DNA of 64,000 bases, taken from the NCBI GenBank assembly GCA_016713425.1, contig JADJPE010000005.1, forward strand, positions 6,112,501-6,176,500, in the 5' to 3' direction. Below are positions 42,178 to 50,857 of the stretch, in pieces (the first letter of the stretch is position 1; every line of letters starts with the position of its first letter). Origin of the DNA: Deltaproteobacteria bacterium. Lineage in GTDB: Bacteria > Myxococcota > Kuafuiibacteriia > Kuafuiibacteriales > Kuafuiibacteriaceae. The notes under the pieces were generated by a model. It made no database searches. It saw only the letters and a list, made by a program, of their open reading frames with translations, and was not told the origin of the DNA. The position numbers and the translations under genes were made by a program.

Positions 42178-43377
42178 GTGATCACGGTCATCCACGTCAT
42201 CACCAAACTCGAGCTCGGCGGCGCTCAGGAGAACACGCTCTACACGTGCGGCCACCTCGATCGCACCCAGTTCACGGTCGCGCTGGCCTATGGTCCGGGC
42301 GGACACCTCGATGAGGAGGCCAACCAGCTTCCGTGCACGACGACGATGCCTGTCCCCCACCTTGTCCGCGAGCTGAGCCCCGCCAACGACGCCCGCTGCC
42401 TGATGAGTCTCGTCAAGCGATTCCGAGCCACACAGCGAACCCACTGCGCCCAAGGTCATGACCCGAGCCACGTCATCGTGCATACCCACAGCTCGAAGGC
42501 GGGGATCCTCGGTCGCGTCGCCGCCCGCGTCGCGCAGGTTCCTCACGTCGTGCACACCATTCACGGGTTTGGCTTCTTCAGCGGCCAGCATCCCATCAAA
42601 CATGCGTTCTTCGTCGAAGCCGAGCGCGCGGTGGGTCGAAGCACGGATGCGTTCATCTGCGTGTCAAAGGCCAACCTGGCCGAGGCGCGCGCACGTCGGA
42701 TCATTGGCCCAAGCCAAGAGGTCCGAGTCATCCGCTCCGGCATGCCTCTATCGCTCTATCGAGGACTGGATGAGCGCAGGAGCGGTGCGCGTACCCGACT
42801 CGGCATCGAACCCGATCACGAGGTCATCCTCTTCATCGGCAACTTCAAGCCGCAGAAAGATCCTCTGACCCTCATTCAGGCCATGCACCACGTAGCAGCC
42901 CGTCGTCCTCACACGACGTTGCTCATGGCGGGAGACGGCGAGCTGCGCCCTGCCGTCGAGACAGAGATCCGTCGGCTCGGGCTCGAACCGCACGTGCGTC
43001 TTCTGGGATGGCGCGAAGACGTCCCGGAGCTCCTCGCGGCGGCGGACGTCGTCGCCCTTTCCTCTCTCTTCGAGGGCCTGCCGCGCTCCGCAATTCAAGC
43101 CATCGCGGCCGGCCGACCCTTCGTCGGAACACGCGTCGACGGAACGACCGAGATCATTCGCCACGGCAAGAACGGCTTTCTCGTCGAGCCTCGCGCCCCG
43201 GCCAAGCTGGGCAACGCACTGATCGAGGCGCTCGTCCAACGACCCGTCGACCCAGACGACGCCCAGCGGATCCAAGCCTGGGATGCAGACAAGATGGTGG
43301 AGGCGCAGGCCGACCTTTATCGCGACCTCGTGCGTCAAGACCAGACGACTCGCGTCTCCGCACCGCATCCGGGCTGA
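42178..43377 (+). CDS. Glycosyltransferase family 4 protein
   Basis: A 399-residue GT-B fold enzyme. The N-terminal domain contains ITKLELGGAQENTL (acceptor-side loop) and VHTHSSKAGILGRVAAR. The C-terminal donor domain has FIGNFKPQKDPLTLIQAM, LAAADVVALSSLFEGLP and the E-x7-E-type region PRSAIQAIAAGRPFVGT. Donor and acceptor are unknown. Starts at GTG 42178, 27 bases after accC. Followed by a membrane sulfatase-superfamily gene; both may act on surface glycans. Confidence 0.9.
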   Translation: MITVIHVITKLELGGAQENTLYTCGHLDRTQFTVALAYGPGGHLDEEANQLPCTTTMPVPHLVRELSPANDARCLMSLVKRFRATQRTHCAQGHDPSHVIVHTHSSKAGILGRVAARVAQVPHVVHTIHGFGFFSGQHPIKHAFFVEAERAVGRSTDAFICVSKANLAEARARRIIGPSQEVRVIRSGMPLSLYRGLDERRSGARTRLGIEPDHEVILFIGNFKPQKDPLTLIQAMHHVAARRPHTTLLMAGDGELRPAVETEIRRLGLEPHVRLLGWREDVPELLAAADVVALSSLFEGLPRSAIQAIAAGRPFVGTRVDGTTEIIRHGKNGFLVEPRAPAKLGNALIEALVQRPVDPDDAQRIQAWDADKMVEAQADLYRDLVRQDQTTRVSAPHPG

Positions 43378-43414
43378 GTTGTTGGCGCCTCGCGCCCGTG
43401 CTAACCGACGAATC

Positions 43415-45634
43415 ATGTCCGACGCTCGCCATGAGGCGCCGCCGTTCGTCCGTCGGCTCGTCATGGCCTTTAAGGAGCAGGCGGTCGCGATGGGCTGGGC
43501 TGTCCCCTGTACGTGGCTGGGGCACGGCGGGCGGCCGGGCGCGGAGGTGCTGGCCTTCTACGTCGGACTTCTTGCGGCCACCGCACTCCCGCTCATCACG
43601 GCCTCGAGCGTGCTGGTCGCCGGACTTGCTTCGATCTCTCCGGCATCCGTGCGACGCGTGACGCGCCTCCGATCGACACCGATCGATCTTCGAGCCACCG
43701 TTGTCCTCCTTCTCATCATCCCCGGGATCACGTGGGCGCTTCGATTCCCGGCGACGCACATCGCCGAGCACGTCGTCCCCCCGGCGCTCAACATCCGTGA
43801 TCTCTTCGTTCGAACGACGGCCGATCTTCTCGCCAACGGGACAGCCTGCACGCTTGGCTATCTCGCGAGTCGATCACCCGCGTGGCGACGTCGAATTCAA
43901 AGGCCAGCCGCCCTACCCGCCTGGGGACTCATCATTTTCGTCCAGTTCCTCTTCTTCCGGTGGTCCTCGCAGCGAGATCTGGGCGGTGTGTTCTTGGGCC
44001 GGGTTGCGTGGCTCGACGTGGGCACCCTCATGCTGCTCCTCGTGGCCGGGACGATGACGATCGTCCGCCTGCGCGCTCACCGGCGGACGAAGGCGTTCTT
44101 CACGCTCGCGATCACGCTCAGGATCCCGCTTTTCCTCTCCGTCGCGGCGCTCACGTTCACGCTCATCCGCATCGGGTCCGACGACGAGGAACGGAGCGCC
44201 CTCTGCAAGGCGTACCTCGGCGCGTGTCCGATTCTTCAGGCGCTTCGCAACCACTTCGATTTCGATGGCGATGGCGCGAGCCATCTTTTCGGCGGCGGAG
44301 ACTGCGACGACACCGACCCAGCGATCAATCCCAACGCGACCGAAATCGTCGGAAATGGTGTCGACGACAACTGTCTCGGCGGCGACCTGGCGCGGCTCCC
44401 ACCCACCGAAACCTCTACGACCTGGAAGGTGGAGAGTTTCCCAAGTTTCGTGTTCCTGACGATCGACTCGTGGCGCGTGGATTCGATCATCCCCGCGCTC
44501 ATGCCCAAGAGCATCGCCACCACACCGCCGACACCACGCATGACCGAATACGCGCGAGATGGCGCACTTTTTACGCGCGCCTACACCTGCGCGCCCTACA
44601 CCTCAGATGCGCTTCGAGCGCTCATGACGGGTCACTACGTCCTCGACTTTCAAGACGCTCAACATGACTTTGGCCTACCCCCGACGCTCGCCGAGCGCTT
44701 GCACCCACTTGGCTACGTAAGCTGGGCGATCCGCCAAGGGCACGAAGGCACAGACTCCATCCATGCAGGATTCGATGTCGTCGATGAAGAGCTCTCCATC
44801 CACCACCAGCACGGTGCTCAGGGAGAAACAGCGAAAGAGACCGCAGACAAGGCGCTGTCGATGTATGCGCGACTGAAGTCGAGCGACAAGCCGTTCCTTC
44901 TTTGGGCCCACTTCTACGACCCACACGGCGACTACCGCCCGCGCGCCGAGGCGCCCCCATTTCGCACCGGGAACGTCGGCATGGACCGATACCTACAGGA
45001 AGTATGGGTCACCGATTTTCACATCGGGCGGGTGCTCGACCAGCTTCGGGCCGACGGGTTCTTCGACAAGAACCTCGTCGTCATCACGGCCGATCACGGC
45101 GAGCTGCTGGGCGAGGACGATCAATGGGGCCACGGCCACTCGGTGGCCGAAGAAGTTCTCCGCGTTCCGCTGATCATCCTGGGACCCGACGTCGTGCCCG
45201 GCGTCTTTTCGACCCGCGTGACCTTGCCCGATGTCTATCCAACGATCCTCAGGTACGCAGGAATGAGCGCTCCGTCCCGCGCCCACGACCTCGCGCCGGT
45301 GTGGCACGGCCTGAATACGCAAGACCGAGACGTCTTCGTAACCAGCTTCTGGTACATGGTCGACTATAAGCGTGCCCTCATCCACGATCACATGAAGCTC
45401 ATCGAAGACGTCCCAAACCACGTGGCGTGGCTGTACGACCTCGAAAAGGACCCGCACGAAGAGAACAACCTCATCCGGACGGACGCGCGCAACGCCGACG
45501 AGCTCCGGAAGCGCCTCGGCCATCTCGTCGATCTCTCGACGAGCGACAAAGCACGCGAAGCCAATCTCAACCCGCTCGGGACCGATCCAAGTCGACGGCC
45601 GCGGGATATTCTTCGACCCTCGTCCGAACAGTGA
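43415..45634 (+). CDS. Membrane-anchored sulfatase/phosphotransferase-superfamily protein with MopE-type metal-binding motif
   Basis: A 739-residue protein in three parts. Residues 1 to about 260 hold six or so helices. Residues about 285-325 contain DFDGDGASHLFGGGDCDDTD and VGNGVDDNC, a MopE/thrombospondin-like metal-binding motif common in myxobacterial secreted proteins. The rest is an alkaline-phosphatase-superfamily domain: FLTIDSWRVDS, WAHFYDPHGDYRP, ITADHGELLGED and GHGHS. At the nucleophile position the sequence is APYTSDALRALMTGHY, giving Thr rather than the Cys converted to formylglycine in true sulfatases. It may therefore transfer phospho-groups, as LTA-synthase-like enzymes do. 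ATG at 43415 is chosen over upstream frame overlapping the glycosyltransferase. Confidence 0.8.
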   Translation: MSDARHEAPPFVRRLVMAFKEQAVAMGWAVPCTWLGHGGRPGAEVLAFYVGLLAATALPLITASSVLVAGLASISPASVRRVTRLRSTPIDLRATVVLLLIIPGITWALRFPATHIAEHVVPPALNIRDLFVRTTADLLANGTACTLGYLASRSPAWRRRIQRPAALPAWGLIIFVQFLFFRWSSQRDLGGVFLGRVAWLDVGTLMLLLVAGTMTIVRLRAHRRTKAFFTLAITLRIPLFLSVAALTFTLIRIGSDDEERSALCKAYLGACPILQALRNHFDFDGDGASHLFGGGDCDDTDPAINPNATEIVGNGVDDNCLGGDLARLPPTETSTTWKVESFPSFVFLTIDSWRVDSIIPALMPKSIATTPPTPRMTEYARDGALFTRAYTCAPYTSDALRALMTGHYVLDFQDAQHDFGLPPTLAERLHPLGYVSWAIRQGHEGTDSIHAGFDVVDEELSIHHQHGAQGETAKETADKALSMYARLKSSDKPFLLWAHFYDPHGDYRPRAEAPPFRTGNVGMDRYLQEVWVTDFHIGRVLDQLRADGFFDKNLVVITADHGELLGEDDQWGHGHSVAEEVLRVPLIILGPDVVPGVFSTRVTLPDVYPTILRYAGMSAPSRAHDLAPVWHGLNTQDRDVFVTSFWYMVDYKRALIHDHMKLIEDVPNHVAWLYDLEKDPHEENNLIRTDARNADELRKRLGHLVDLSTSDKAREANLNPLGTDPSRRPRDILRPSSEQ

Positions 45635-45658
45635 CCGTATTGTCGCCCAGTAGCCCGG

Positions 45659-47167
45659 TCAGTCCGCGCGCTTCTTGCGCAAGATGAGCGAAGTGTATGC
45701 TTCGCCCGCGAGCTCGGCGAGCGCCGACAGAGCCGCGAAGCATACACGCGGCACACGTGCCAACCCGTTGTCGACGCAGAGAAGATTGACCACGCGCTCG
45801 CGGACTTTGATCGGGAAGACAATGAACTCGACGACGTCGCCACGCCCCATCGCCTTAAGAAATCGGCGGTCATCCCCAAGCTCAGCCACGTCCTTCCGTT
45901 CGATCTCCCCCGACTGTACGGGACGCGTGAAAATGCTCGGAATGGATATCGGCAGCAGAATGCCGTCGATGGCGCGATGAGGCACCCGAATCGACGACGA
46001 CCGCATCCCCTGGACCAACCCCTGGTGAACCATGAAGATGCTGGCAAACTCAACCAAGAGCTCCGCCTGCTCGAGCAGCGCGTCGACCAGGGTCTCGCGG
46101 TCCGGCGCATCAACGAGACGTTGCTCGATCTCCGCGAAATCGGAGGCGACGCAGGTCAGAAGCGGCGCGTCGACGACCTCTGCACCCTCTCCAGCCGCAT
46201 CGTCCGCTGGTTCCGCGGGCAAAGTGCCCAAGGCTTCGGACGCGTCAGAAGACTCGTCCGTTCCGAGAACGGACGGAACCTGAGACGTCCGACCCGACGT
46301 CGCAGCGTCGGCCCCGCCCTGCCCGTTGAACGGCAGATGGCCATTGGCCGGCGAATCCTCGTGGGGAACCGCGGGCCCGCCTGGATAGGGGGCGGCGACA
46401 CCCCGAACGTTGGAGGCCGCGGGCGAAACCGGAGGTGAGTGCGAGATCTCGGACGACGGTGCCGCGGGGCCCGGCGAGACCCCGGTCCCCATGACGGGTG
46501 TCCCGGCGATCACGGGATAGGTCCCGGTTGAATCACGATTGATATACGTGTCCGCGAAAGAAGCCTCGTCCGTCAGCTCCTCGTGCTCCCCGAGCGCACG
46601 TGTCTGCGGTAGCTCCGGCGCCTTCGCCGCACGGCCGCGAGCATTGCGCGGCTGAGCCGGCGGTGGCGTGGAAGGAATCGACGCGGTCTTGAATCGCCCC
46701 CGCGCCATCTCCCGGCCGACGTTCACGAAACGAACGTCGCGTTTGATCCCGTAAACGCGCTCGAGCAGATAGTGGATCCGAAGCTCAGGCATACTGTACG
46801 GCCTCGCCGCGCGCGATGCGCTGAACGTGACCTCGTCGACCTGCATCGCGTCGACCGGATCGAGCATCGCAACGTGCACGGTCGAGGCCTCCAGACGGAT
46901 GGGCAGTACTTTGTAGCGGTCGATGACGTCCCGCGGAAGACACATCGCTGTTCGCTTGTCCAGGCTCTCGAGCCAAGCGCGCGGCGCGACCGGAATTCGC
47001 TGAAACGCGGCAAGATGTTCGGCGAGCTGGTCGAGCGTGATGAAACCCAGCTCGACAAGGTTCGTGCCCAAGCGAGCCCCATAAGCCACTTGGGCCTGGA
47101 GGGCTTCGTCGAGCTGCGCGCGCGAAATGATCCGCTGCTCGACCAGATACTGCCCGAGTTTCTTCAT
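45659..47167 (-). CDS. MshEN (GspE/PilB N-terminal) domain protein without ATPase domain
   Basis: A 502-residue protein. Residues 1 to about 160 match the N-terminal MshEN/T2SSE_N domain of secretion and pilus ATPases: KKLGQYLVEQRIISRAQLDEALQAQ, LGTNLVELGFIT and ATVHVAMLDPVDAMQVDEV. A Pro/Ser/Ala-rich linker (about residues 165-335) follows, then a folded C-terminal domain of about 150 residues that looks GAF-like (TLVDALLEQAELLVEFASIFMVH, VINLLCVDNG-type). MshEN domains bind c-di-GMP in MshE, so this may be a stand-alone c-di-GMP sensor. No Walker motifs. It is convergent with the sulfatase-like gene. Confidence 0.75.
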   Translation of the reverse strand: MKKLGQYLVEQRIISRAQLDEALQAQVAYGARLGTNLVELGFITLDQLAEHLAAFQRIPVAPRAWLESLDKRTAMCLPRDVIDRYKVLPIRLEASTVHVAMLDPVDAMQVDEVTFSASRAARPYSMPELRIHYLLERVYGIKRDVRFVNVGREMARGRFKTASIPSTPPPAQPRNARGRAAKAPELPQTRALGEHEELTDEASFADTYINRDSTGTYPVIAGTPVMGTGVSPGPAAPSSEISHSPPVSPAASNVRGVAAPYPGGPAVPHEDSPANGHLPFNGQGGADAATSGRTSQVPSVLGTDESSDASEALGTLPAEPADDAAGEGAEVVDAPLLTCVASDFAEIEQRLVDAPDRETLVDALLEQAELLVEFASIFMVHQGLVQGMRSSSIRVPHRAIDGILLPISIPSIFTRPVQSGEIERKDVAELGDDRRFLKAMGRGDVVEFIVFPIKVRERVVNLLCVDNGLARVPRVCFAALSALAELAGEAYTSLILRKKRAD

Positions 47168-47251
47168 CGTGCGGTCGAGGCGAAACGACGCCCCATCTCC
47201 CCTATACGTCCGCTTGGAGACCAGCGGTAGGGCACCAGGCGTCGCCCAAAG

Positions 47252-47611
47252 TCAGTTCAAGTGGGAAACGGACGCACCGACCGCATCCTCGAAGCCGTGG
47301 GAAAGAACGAAGTAGTACAGCACCTGCTGATTCTGATCGCACAGATCGAAGAACCACTCGTCCTCCTCGGCGACGTGGCTCTGAACGTAGGCCACGTCCT
47401 CGATGTGCAGGCTCACCTCGGCGATCGTCTGCTTGCCGCGGAGGCACTGGACGTAGAGCACCCCACCCTCCGGATCGACGCCGAACGACCAATGATGCTC
47501 CTCGTGGTCAAAAATCACCACATCGCCGGCCCCGGCCCTCAGGATGCAGTTAGGGTGCTTCTGGAGCCACGCCCAGAAGGCATCGAACGCGAGTGTATCT
47601 GCATCAGGCAT
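47252..47611 (-). CDS. Small conserved-looking protein of unknown function
   Basis: An acidic protein of about 119 residues, starting MPDADTLAFDAFWAWLQKHP and ending VGASVSHLN. Alternating beta-type segments (DVVIFDHEEHHWSFGVDP, VLYVQCLRGKQTIAEVSLHI) and many aromatic residues suggest a compact soluble fold. ATG at 47611 has GGGAG six bases upstream; ATG at 47617 would overlap that site. It follows the MshEN gene on the same strand, 84 bases upstream of it. Function unknown. Confidence 0.65.
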   Translation of the reverse strand: MPDADTLAFDAFWAWLQKHPNCILRAGAGDVVIFDHEEHHWSFGVDPEGGVLYVQCLRGKQTIAEVSLHIEDVAYVQSHVAEEDEWFFDLCDQNQQVLYYFVLSHGFEDAVGASVSHLN

Positions 47612-47727
47612 TTGCATCTCCCGCTATGCCGCTCTAGAAACCGTGCGGCAACTGTTCTTCGAGAGGTGGTCACTCCGAAGTCCGCGGGCCGGGACGGACG
47701 GTGCGGCAAAGATCCTAGGCGCGGGCC

Positions 47728-48354
47728 TCAGTCGAGCGAAGCCAGCTCACTTTGCAGCGCCTTCTGGTCGTCATCGTCCGCGCCCTCGGCGCCCGCCACG
47801 CGGCGCGACCCATCCATCGCCGGGTCACGCGGTGCGTCGGTGCTCTCTGCCCGCCGTCGAAGCCTGCGTCCGAGCACGAAGAGAAAAGCGAGGCTCAAAA
47901 CGGCCGCCGCGTAGGGGACCGCCCACGACGCAGCCGCGAAACCATGGTCCTTCGGAACGGCAAGAATCCTCTGGCCGTAGACCGCCACATAGGTATCGAC
48001 GATTTGGTCCGCCGAGCGACCGAGGGCGACCGCATTCCGAATGACGCGTCGATTGACCCGGGCCCACCCACACGGTCCTTCTTCGGTGATGGTCGAAGGT
48101 CGGCAATCGGGGCACAAAGAGACGAGACGCTGCCCGGCGTCATCCGCCACGCGGCGCTGTTCCTCCGTAAGGCTGGGGGTTTCGTCCGCCGAAACGCCGA
48201 GCGCCTTCATCACCCAGTCGACGGGCGGGGTGGGCGGACGTCTGGGGCCGTCGTCTTCATCGGCCAGGGCCACCCTGGTGGCGCCCCAGCATGAAGACAC
48301 GACCAGGATCCCGAGAAGCGTCCAGCGCTCGCGGCCCAAACGACGACGAACCAT
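47728..48354 (-). CDS. CcmH/NrfF-like cytochrome c maturation protein
   Basis: About 208 residues. A signal peptide (VRRRLGRERWTLLGILVVSS... VALA-DE) leads to a periplasmic domain with LCPDCRPSTI, where the family has the haem-lyase thiol pair LxCxxC. ARVNRRVIRNAVALGRSADQ and IVDTYVAVYGQRILAVPK follow, as in CcmH. Then comes one membrane helix (VPYAAAVLSLAFLFVLG) and a charged tail. CcmH reduces apocytochrome c before haem attachment. No other ccm gene is in the window. Two ATG codons are possible (48366 and 48354). Confidence 0.75.
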   Translation of the reverse strand: MVRRRLGRERWTLLGILVVSSCWGATRVALADEDDGPRRPPTPPVDWVMKALGVSADETPSLTEEQRRVADDAGQRLVSLCPDCRPSTITEEGPCGWARVNRRVIRNAVALGRSADQIVDTYVAVYGQRILAVPKDHGFAAASWAVPYAAAVLSLAFLFVLGRRLRRRAESTDAPRDPAMDGSRRVAGAEGADDDDQKALQSELASLD

Positions 48355-48403
48355 GCCCTGCAGCATGACCCGGATGCGCGGCCCGGCCAAGCCAAGTTTT
48401 CAC

Positions 48404-49936
48404 TCATTCATCCTCAAGCAATTCGAGCGCATTCAAGGCCAAGAGCGAAGCCAGCACCGAGATCTGAGCGGCGCGAAGGGGTGCGGCATCGGGTGCGCCG
48501 ATCGCCTCCGCATACGCCTGAAACACCGCCTCGAGGGACCGCCCATCGAGAAGCGGCGTCAGGTGGTGCATCTCGATCTCGTCGCTTTCAACGTCAACCC
48601 CATCGACGACGAACCGAGAAATCGGCGCAATCATGCCCCGTCGCGGCGCCGCACCGATCTCGATCCGTCCGGAAGCGGTGAGTCTCAACCGGACCCGCTG
48701 TGTCGCGCATTGTTGAAGACGAGTTCGAAAAGCCGACACACCATCAGGCTGCGACGTCTTTGAGCCGGCCGAACGCACACGCTCCACGCCCGGGCGCGCA
48801 GTCGCCGTCGATCGGCCGCGCGCGGCCCAAAAGGCACCGACCGCCCGGTACGTGTCGAACCATGCGCGATCGCGCGTGGCGTAAACACCCGCCGATACGC
48901 GTTGCGCTGAGTCGTAGTAGGAAAGCGCCATCTGCGCATCGCCCGGCGAGCGGACCACCGTGTTCGCCACCGCAGCGGCCACGATGCCGCTGTGGAGCGC
49001 GCGATAGACGCCGTCGAACAAGATGGACTCGGTCACGAACGCAGCATCACCGGCCAGGACGAAGCCAGACCCAACGAACCGCTCGGAACTTCCAGCCGTC
49101 GCATCACGCACGACGACCGGTCCCGTGAGGCGCGCCTTGTGGATCAGCGGCGCGATCAGGGCGGAGTCTCCGATCATGGTCTGGTAGACGTCGAGACGCT
49201 GGGTCAAACTGCGCCCCTTGAGTGCCTCCTCATCCACGCCCACCGAAACGTTTCTCGTGGGGCCTCGGTGGACGGACGACGACACCCAGCCACCAGGCAA
49301 GATCTCGAGGCATGTCTCGGTCGGGCCTCCCTGATCAGCCGCAAAGCTCAAGACCCACGCACCCGAAAGCACCTTGGTCGGGGGACCATTCGTCCAGCCA
49401 AGTTGGAGGTTCGTGCCGAGCACGCCCGACCGACCGCTCGCATCGATCACAAAACGGGCTGCCACCTCAAGCGGTGTGTTTGCAGCGGGGGACCGAACCA
49501 AGACGCCCTCCACCAGGCCCGGCGGATCCCCCTGGACGCCAACGACTTCACAGTCTTCCGCCACCCACCCGCCCAGCGCGCGAACTCGGGACACCAGAAG
49601 TTCGTCGAAGAGGCGCCGCTCAACTTGGTAACCCAAAGAATGCCCCACGGGATCGAACGCCTCAATGACCGAGCGCCCACCCGAGCGAACATGGAGGCCG
49701 CCCATGCGGACGAAATCGCTTCGTTCGACCGAACGAAGCAGGCCGAGCAAGGCGAGAAGGGATTGGACTTTGGCCGGAAGAGAGGCCCATCCCTCTGGAC
49801 GCGGCGTACGAAGACGCTCGATCACGAGAACCTCGAGGCCGTTCTGGCGCAGCGCAATCGCCGCCGCACAACCCGCCGGACCACCGCCGATCACGACGAC
49901 ATCCGCTTGGGGCGGCAGAGGGCCATCGAAGGTCAC
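48404..49936 (-). CDS. FAD-dependent oxidoreductase of the halogenase/geranylgeranyl reductase-like type
   Basis: A 510-residue flavoprotein. FAD-binding Rossmann motif VVVIGGGPAGCAAAIAL at residues 13-29; second FAD motif VLAGDAAFVTESILFDGVYR at about 315. The overall shape resembles flavin-dependent monooxygenases and tryptophan-halogenase-like proteins, but I do not see the WxWxIP motif of halogenases. The substrate-binding middle and the C-terminal 100 residues are unfamiliar. Starts at GTG 49936. It is 49 bases upstream of the CcmH-like gene on the same strand. Confidence 0.8.
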   Translation of the reverse strand: MTFDGPLPPQADVVVIGGGPAGCAAAIALRQNGLEVLVIERLRTPRPEGWASLPAKVQSLLALLGLLRSVERSDFVRMGGLHVRSGGRSVIEAFDPVGHSLGYQVERRLFDELLVSRVRALGGWVAEDCEVVGVQGDPPGLVEGVLVRSPAANTPLEVAARFVIDASGRSGVLGTNLQLGWTNGPPTKVLSGAWVLSFAADQGGPTETCLEILPGGWVSSSVHRGPTRNVSVGVDEEALKGRSLTQRLDVYQTMIGDSALIAPLIHKARLTGPVVVRDATAGSSERFVGSGFVLAGDAAFVTESILFDGVYRALHSGIVAAAVANTVVRSPGDAQMALSYYDSAQRVSAGVYATRDRAWFDTYRAVGAFWAARGRSTATARPGVERVRSAGSKTSQPDGVSAFRTRLQQCATQRVRLRLTASGRIEIGAAPRRGMIAPISRFVVDGVDVESDEIEMHHLTPLLDGRSLEAVFQAYAEAIGAPDAAPLRAAQISVLASLLALNALELLEDE

Positions 49937-49945
49937 AGGCTCATG

Positions 49946-50191
49946 CTAGACTGAACCCTCGTCATCTTCACCGGTCGAAGCCATCAGGGTAACTCTGGAT
50001 GGGTCGGCGGTAGGTCTCTCCGGATCATGCAATCGAAAAAATCTTGGGGTTGCGGGGTCGCTCGGATCGTCGGCGGCGTTTCGGAGAGCCGATAGAGCCT
50101 TCTGGCGCAACGCTCCGCGAATCTTGGCGGTCGGTTCCGGGCGCGTTGCGGTGTCGCCTGACGCACACGCCTCGAGGAGATTCTCCTTCAT
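49946..50191 (-). CDS. Hypothetical small protein
   Basis: An 81-residue frame starting MKENLLEACASGDTATRPEP and ending ASTGEDDEGSV, nine bases before the flavoprotein start. Its composition (helical N-terminal half, acidic tail) is protein-like, and the close spacing to the next gene supports it. The frame can be extended to 50230. No recognised motif and no strong ribosome site; it may be spurious. Confidence 0.35.
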   Translation of the reverse strand: MKENLLEACASGDTATRPEPTAKIRGALRQKALSALRNAADDPSDPATPRFFRLHDPERPTADPSRVTLMASTGEDDEGSV

Positions 50192-50292
50192 CACTCGACT
50201 AGGTGTGTGCAAGCGCGACGATGTGACCACCTCGTGCCGCCAACCAGGACGGAGGAGCCCTCGAACATGGCTGGATCGACGTCGTCCGTCGG

Positions 50293-50610
50293 TCAGGGTG
50301 AAAGCTCGCCACGCTTCGCGCGACCAATCCAGGTCTGGATCTCCTCTTCGACGACGCGAATGGCTCGGTCCCGAAAGATACGGAGCATCAGGGGGACATC
50401 AATCTTGATCAAGATCTCCGAGGGCTCCAAGACGACCGTGCCTTCGAGTGACACGCCGCTGACTGAGAAATGAACCCGCAGCTCGCGCTCCGAGACCCAC
50501 CGGATCGTCGGCTGATACTTCGCCAGTCGCGCAGTGTAGCTCTCCATCGCGCGCTCAACCGTGAGCTTGGCGAGATCTGGGGGAAGGTCATGGCGGACAG
50601 CGTGACGCAT
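50293..50610 (-). CDS. Putative polyhydroxyalkanoate-granule-type (PHA_gran_rgn family) protein
   Basis: About 105 residues: HAVRHDLPPDLAKLTVERAM, a central strand pair (IRWVSERELRVHFSVSG, LEGTVVLEPSEILIKIDVPL), and a final helix RAIRVVEEEIQTWIG. The helix-strand-strand-helix order and the HxLxxxxA start resemble the small proteins found with PHA granule genes. The family call is moderate; no phasin or PHA synthase gene is nearby. ATG at 50610 has AGAGG six bases upstream. Confidence 0.6.
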   Translation of the reverse strand: MRHAVRHDLPPDLAKLTVERAMESYTARLAKYQPTIRWVSERELRVHFSVSGVSLEGTVVLEPSEILIKIDVPLMLRIFRDRAIRVVEEEIQTWIGRAKRGELSP

Positions 50611-50698
50611 GATGAACCTCTGAATCCCCGGGGCGCTCGTCCGAAACACCGCCCGCCTAGAGCGCACGATGCGCATTTTGCGCATTTCGTCTTCGGTA

Positions 50699-50781
50699 TG
50701 CGAAGGAGGGGACTCGAACCCCTACATCCAATGGACACAGAAACCTGAATCCTGCGCGTCTACCAGTTCCGCCACCTTCGC
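50699..50781 (-). tRNA. tRNA-Leu (anticodon CAG)
   Basis: The minus strand folds as a class II tRNA of 83 nucleotides. Acceptor stem GCGAAGG/CCTTCGC with discriminator A; D-arm GGCGGAACTGGTAGACGC; anticodon loop TTCAGGT (anticodon CAG, reading CUG); a long variable arm (TGTCCATTGGATGTA region); and T-arm GGGGTTCGAGTCCCC. CCA is not encoded. No other RNA genes are adjacent. Confidence 0.96.
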
Positions 50782-50857
50782 AATCTAGGGTGCCCGGATA
50801 CGGGTCCTTGCGATCTCTGTCAAGAACGAACCACGAACTCACGGGTGCATACCCGAG

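Noticed and set aside
43415..45634. Calling the protein an arylsulfatase
   Set aside because: The CxPxR formylglycine motif is absent; APYTSDALRALMTG occupies the place.
48404..49936. Calling the flavoprotein a tryptophan halogenase
   Set aside because: FAD motifs fit the wider family but the WxWxIP motif was not found.
49984..50720. Several plus-strand frames over the PHA-type and small hypothetical genes
   Set aside because: They run antisense, lack ribosome sites and have shadow-like composition; one crosses the tRNA.
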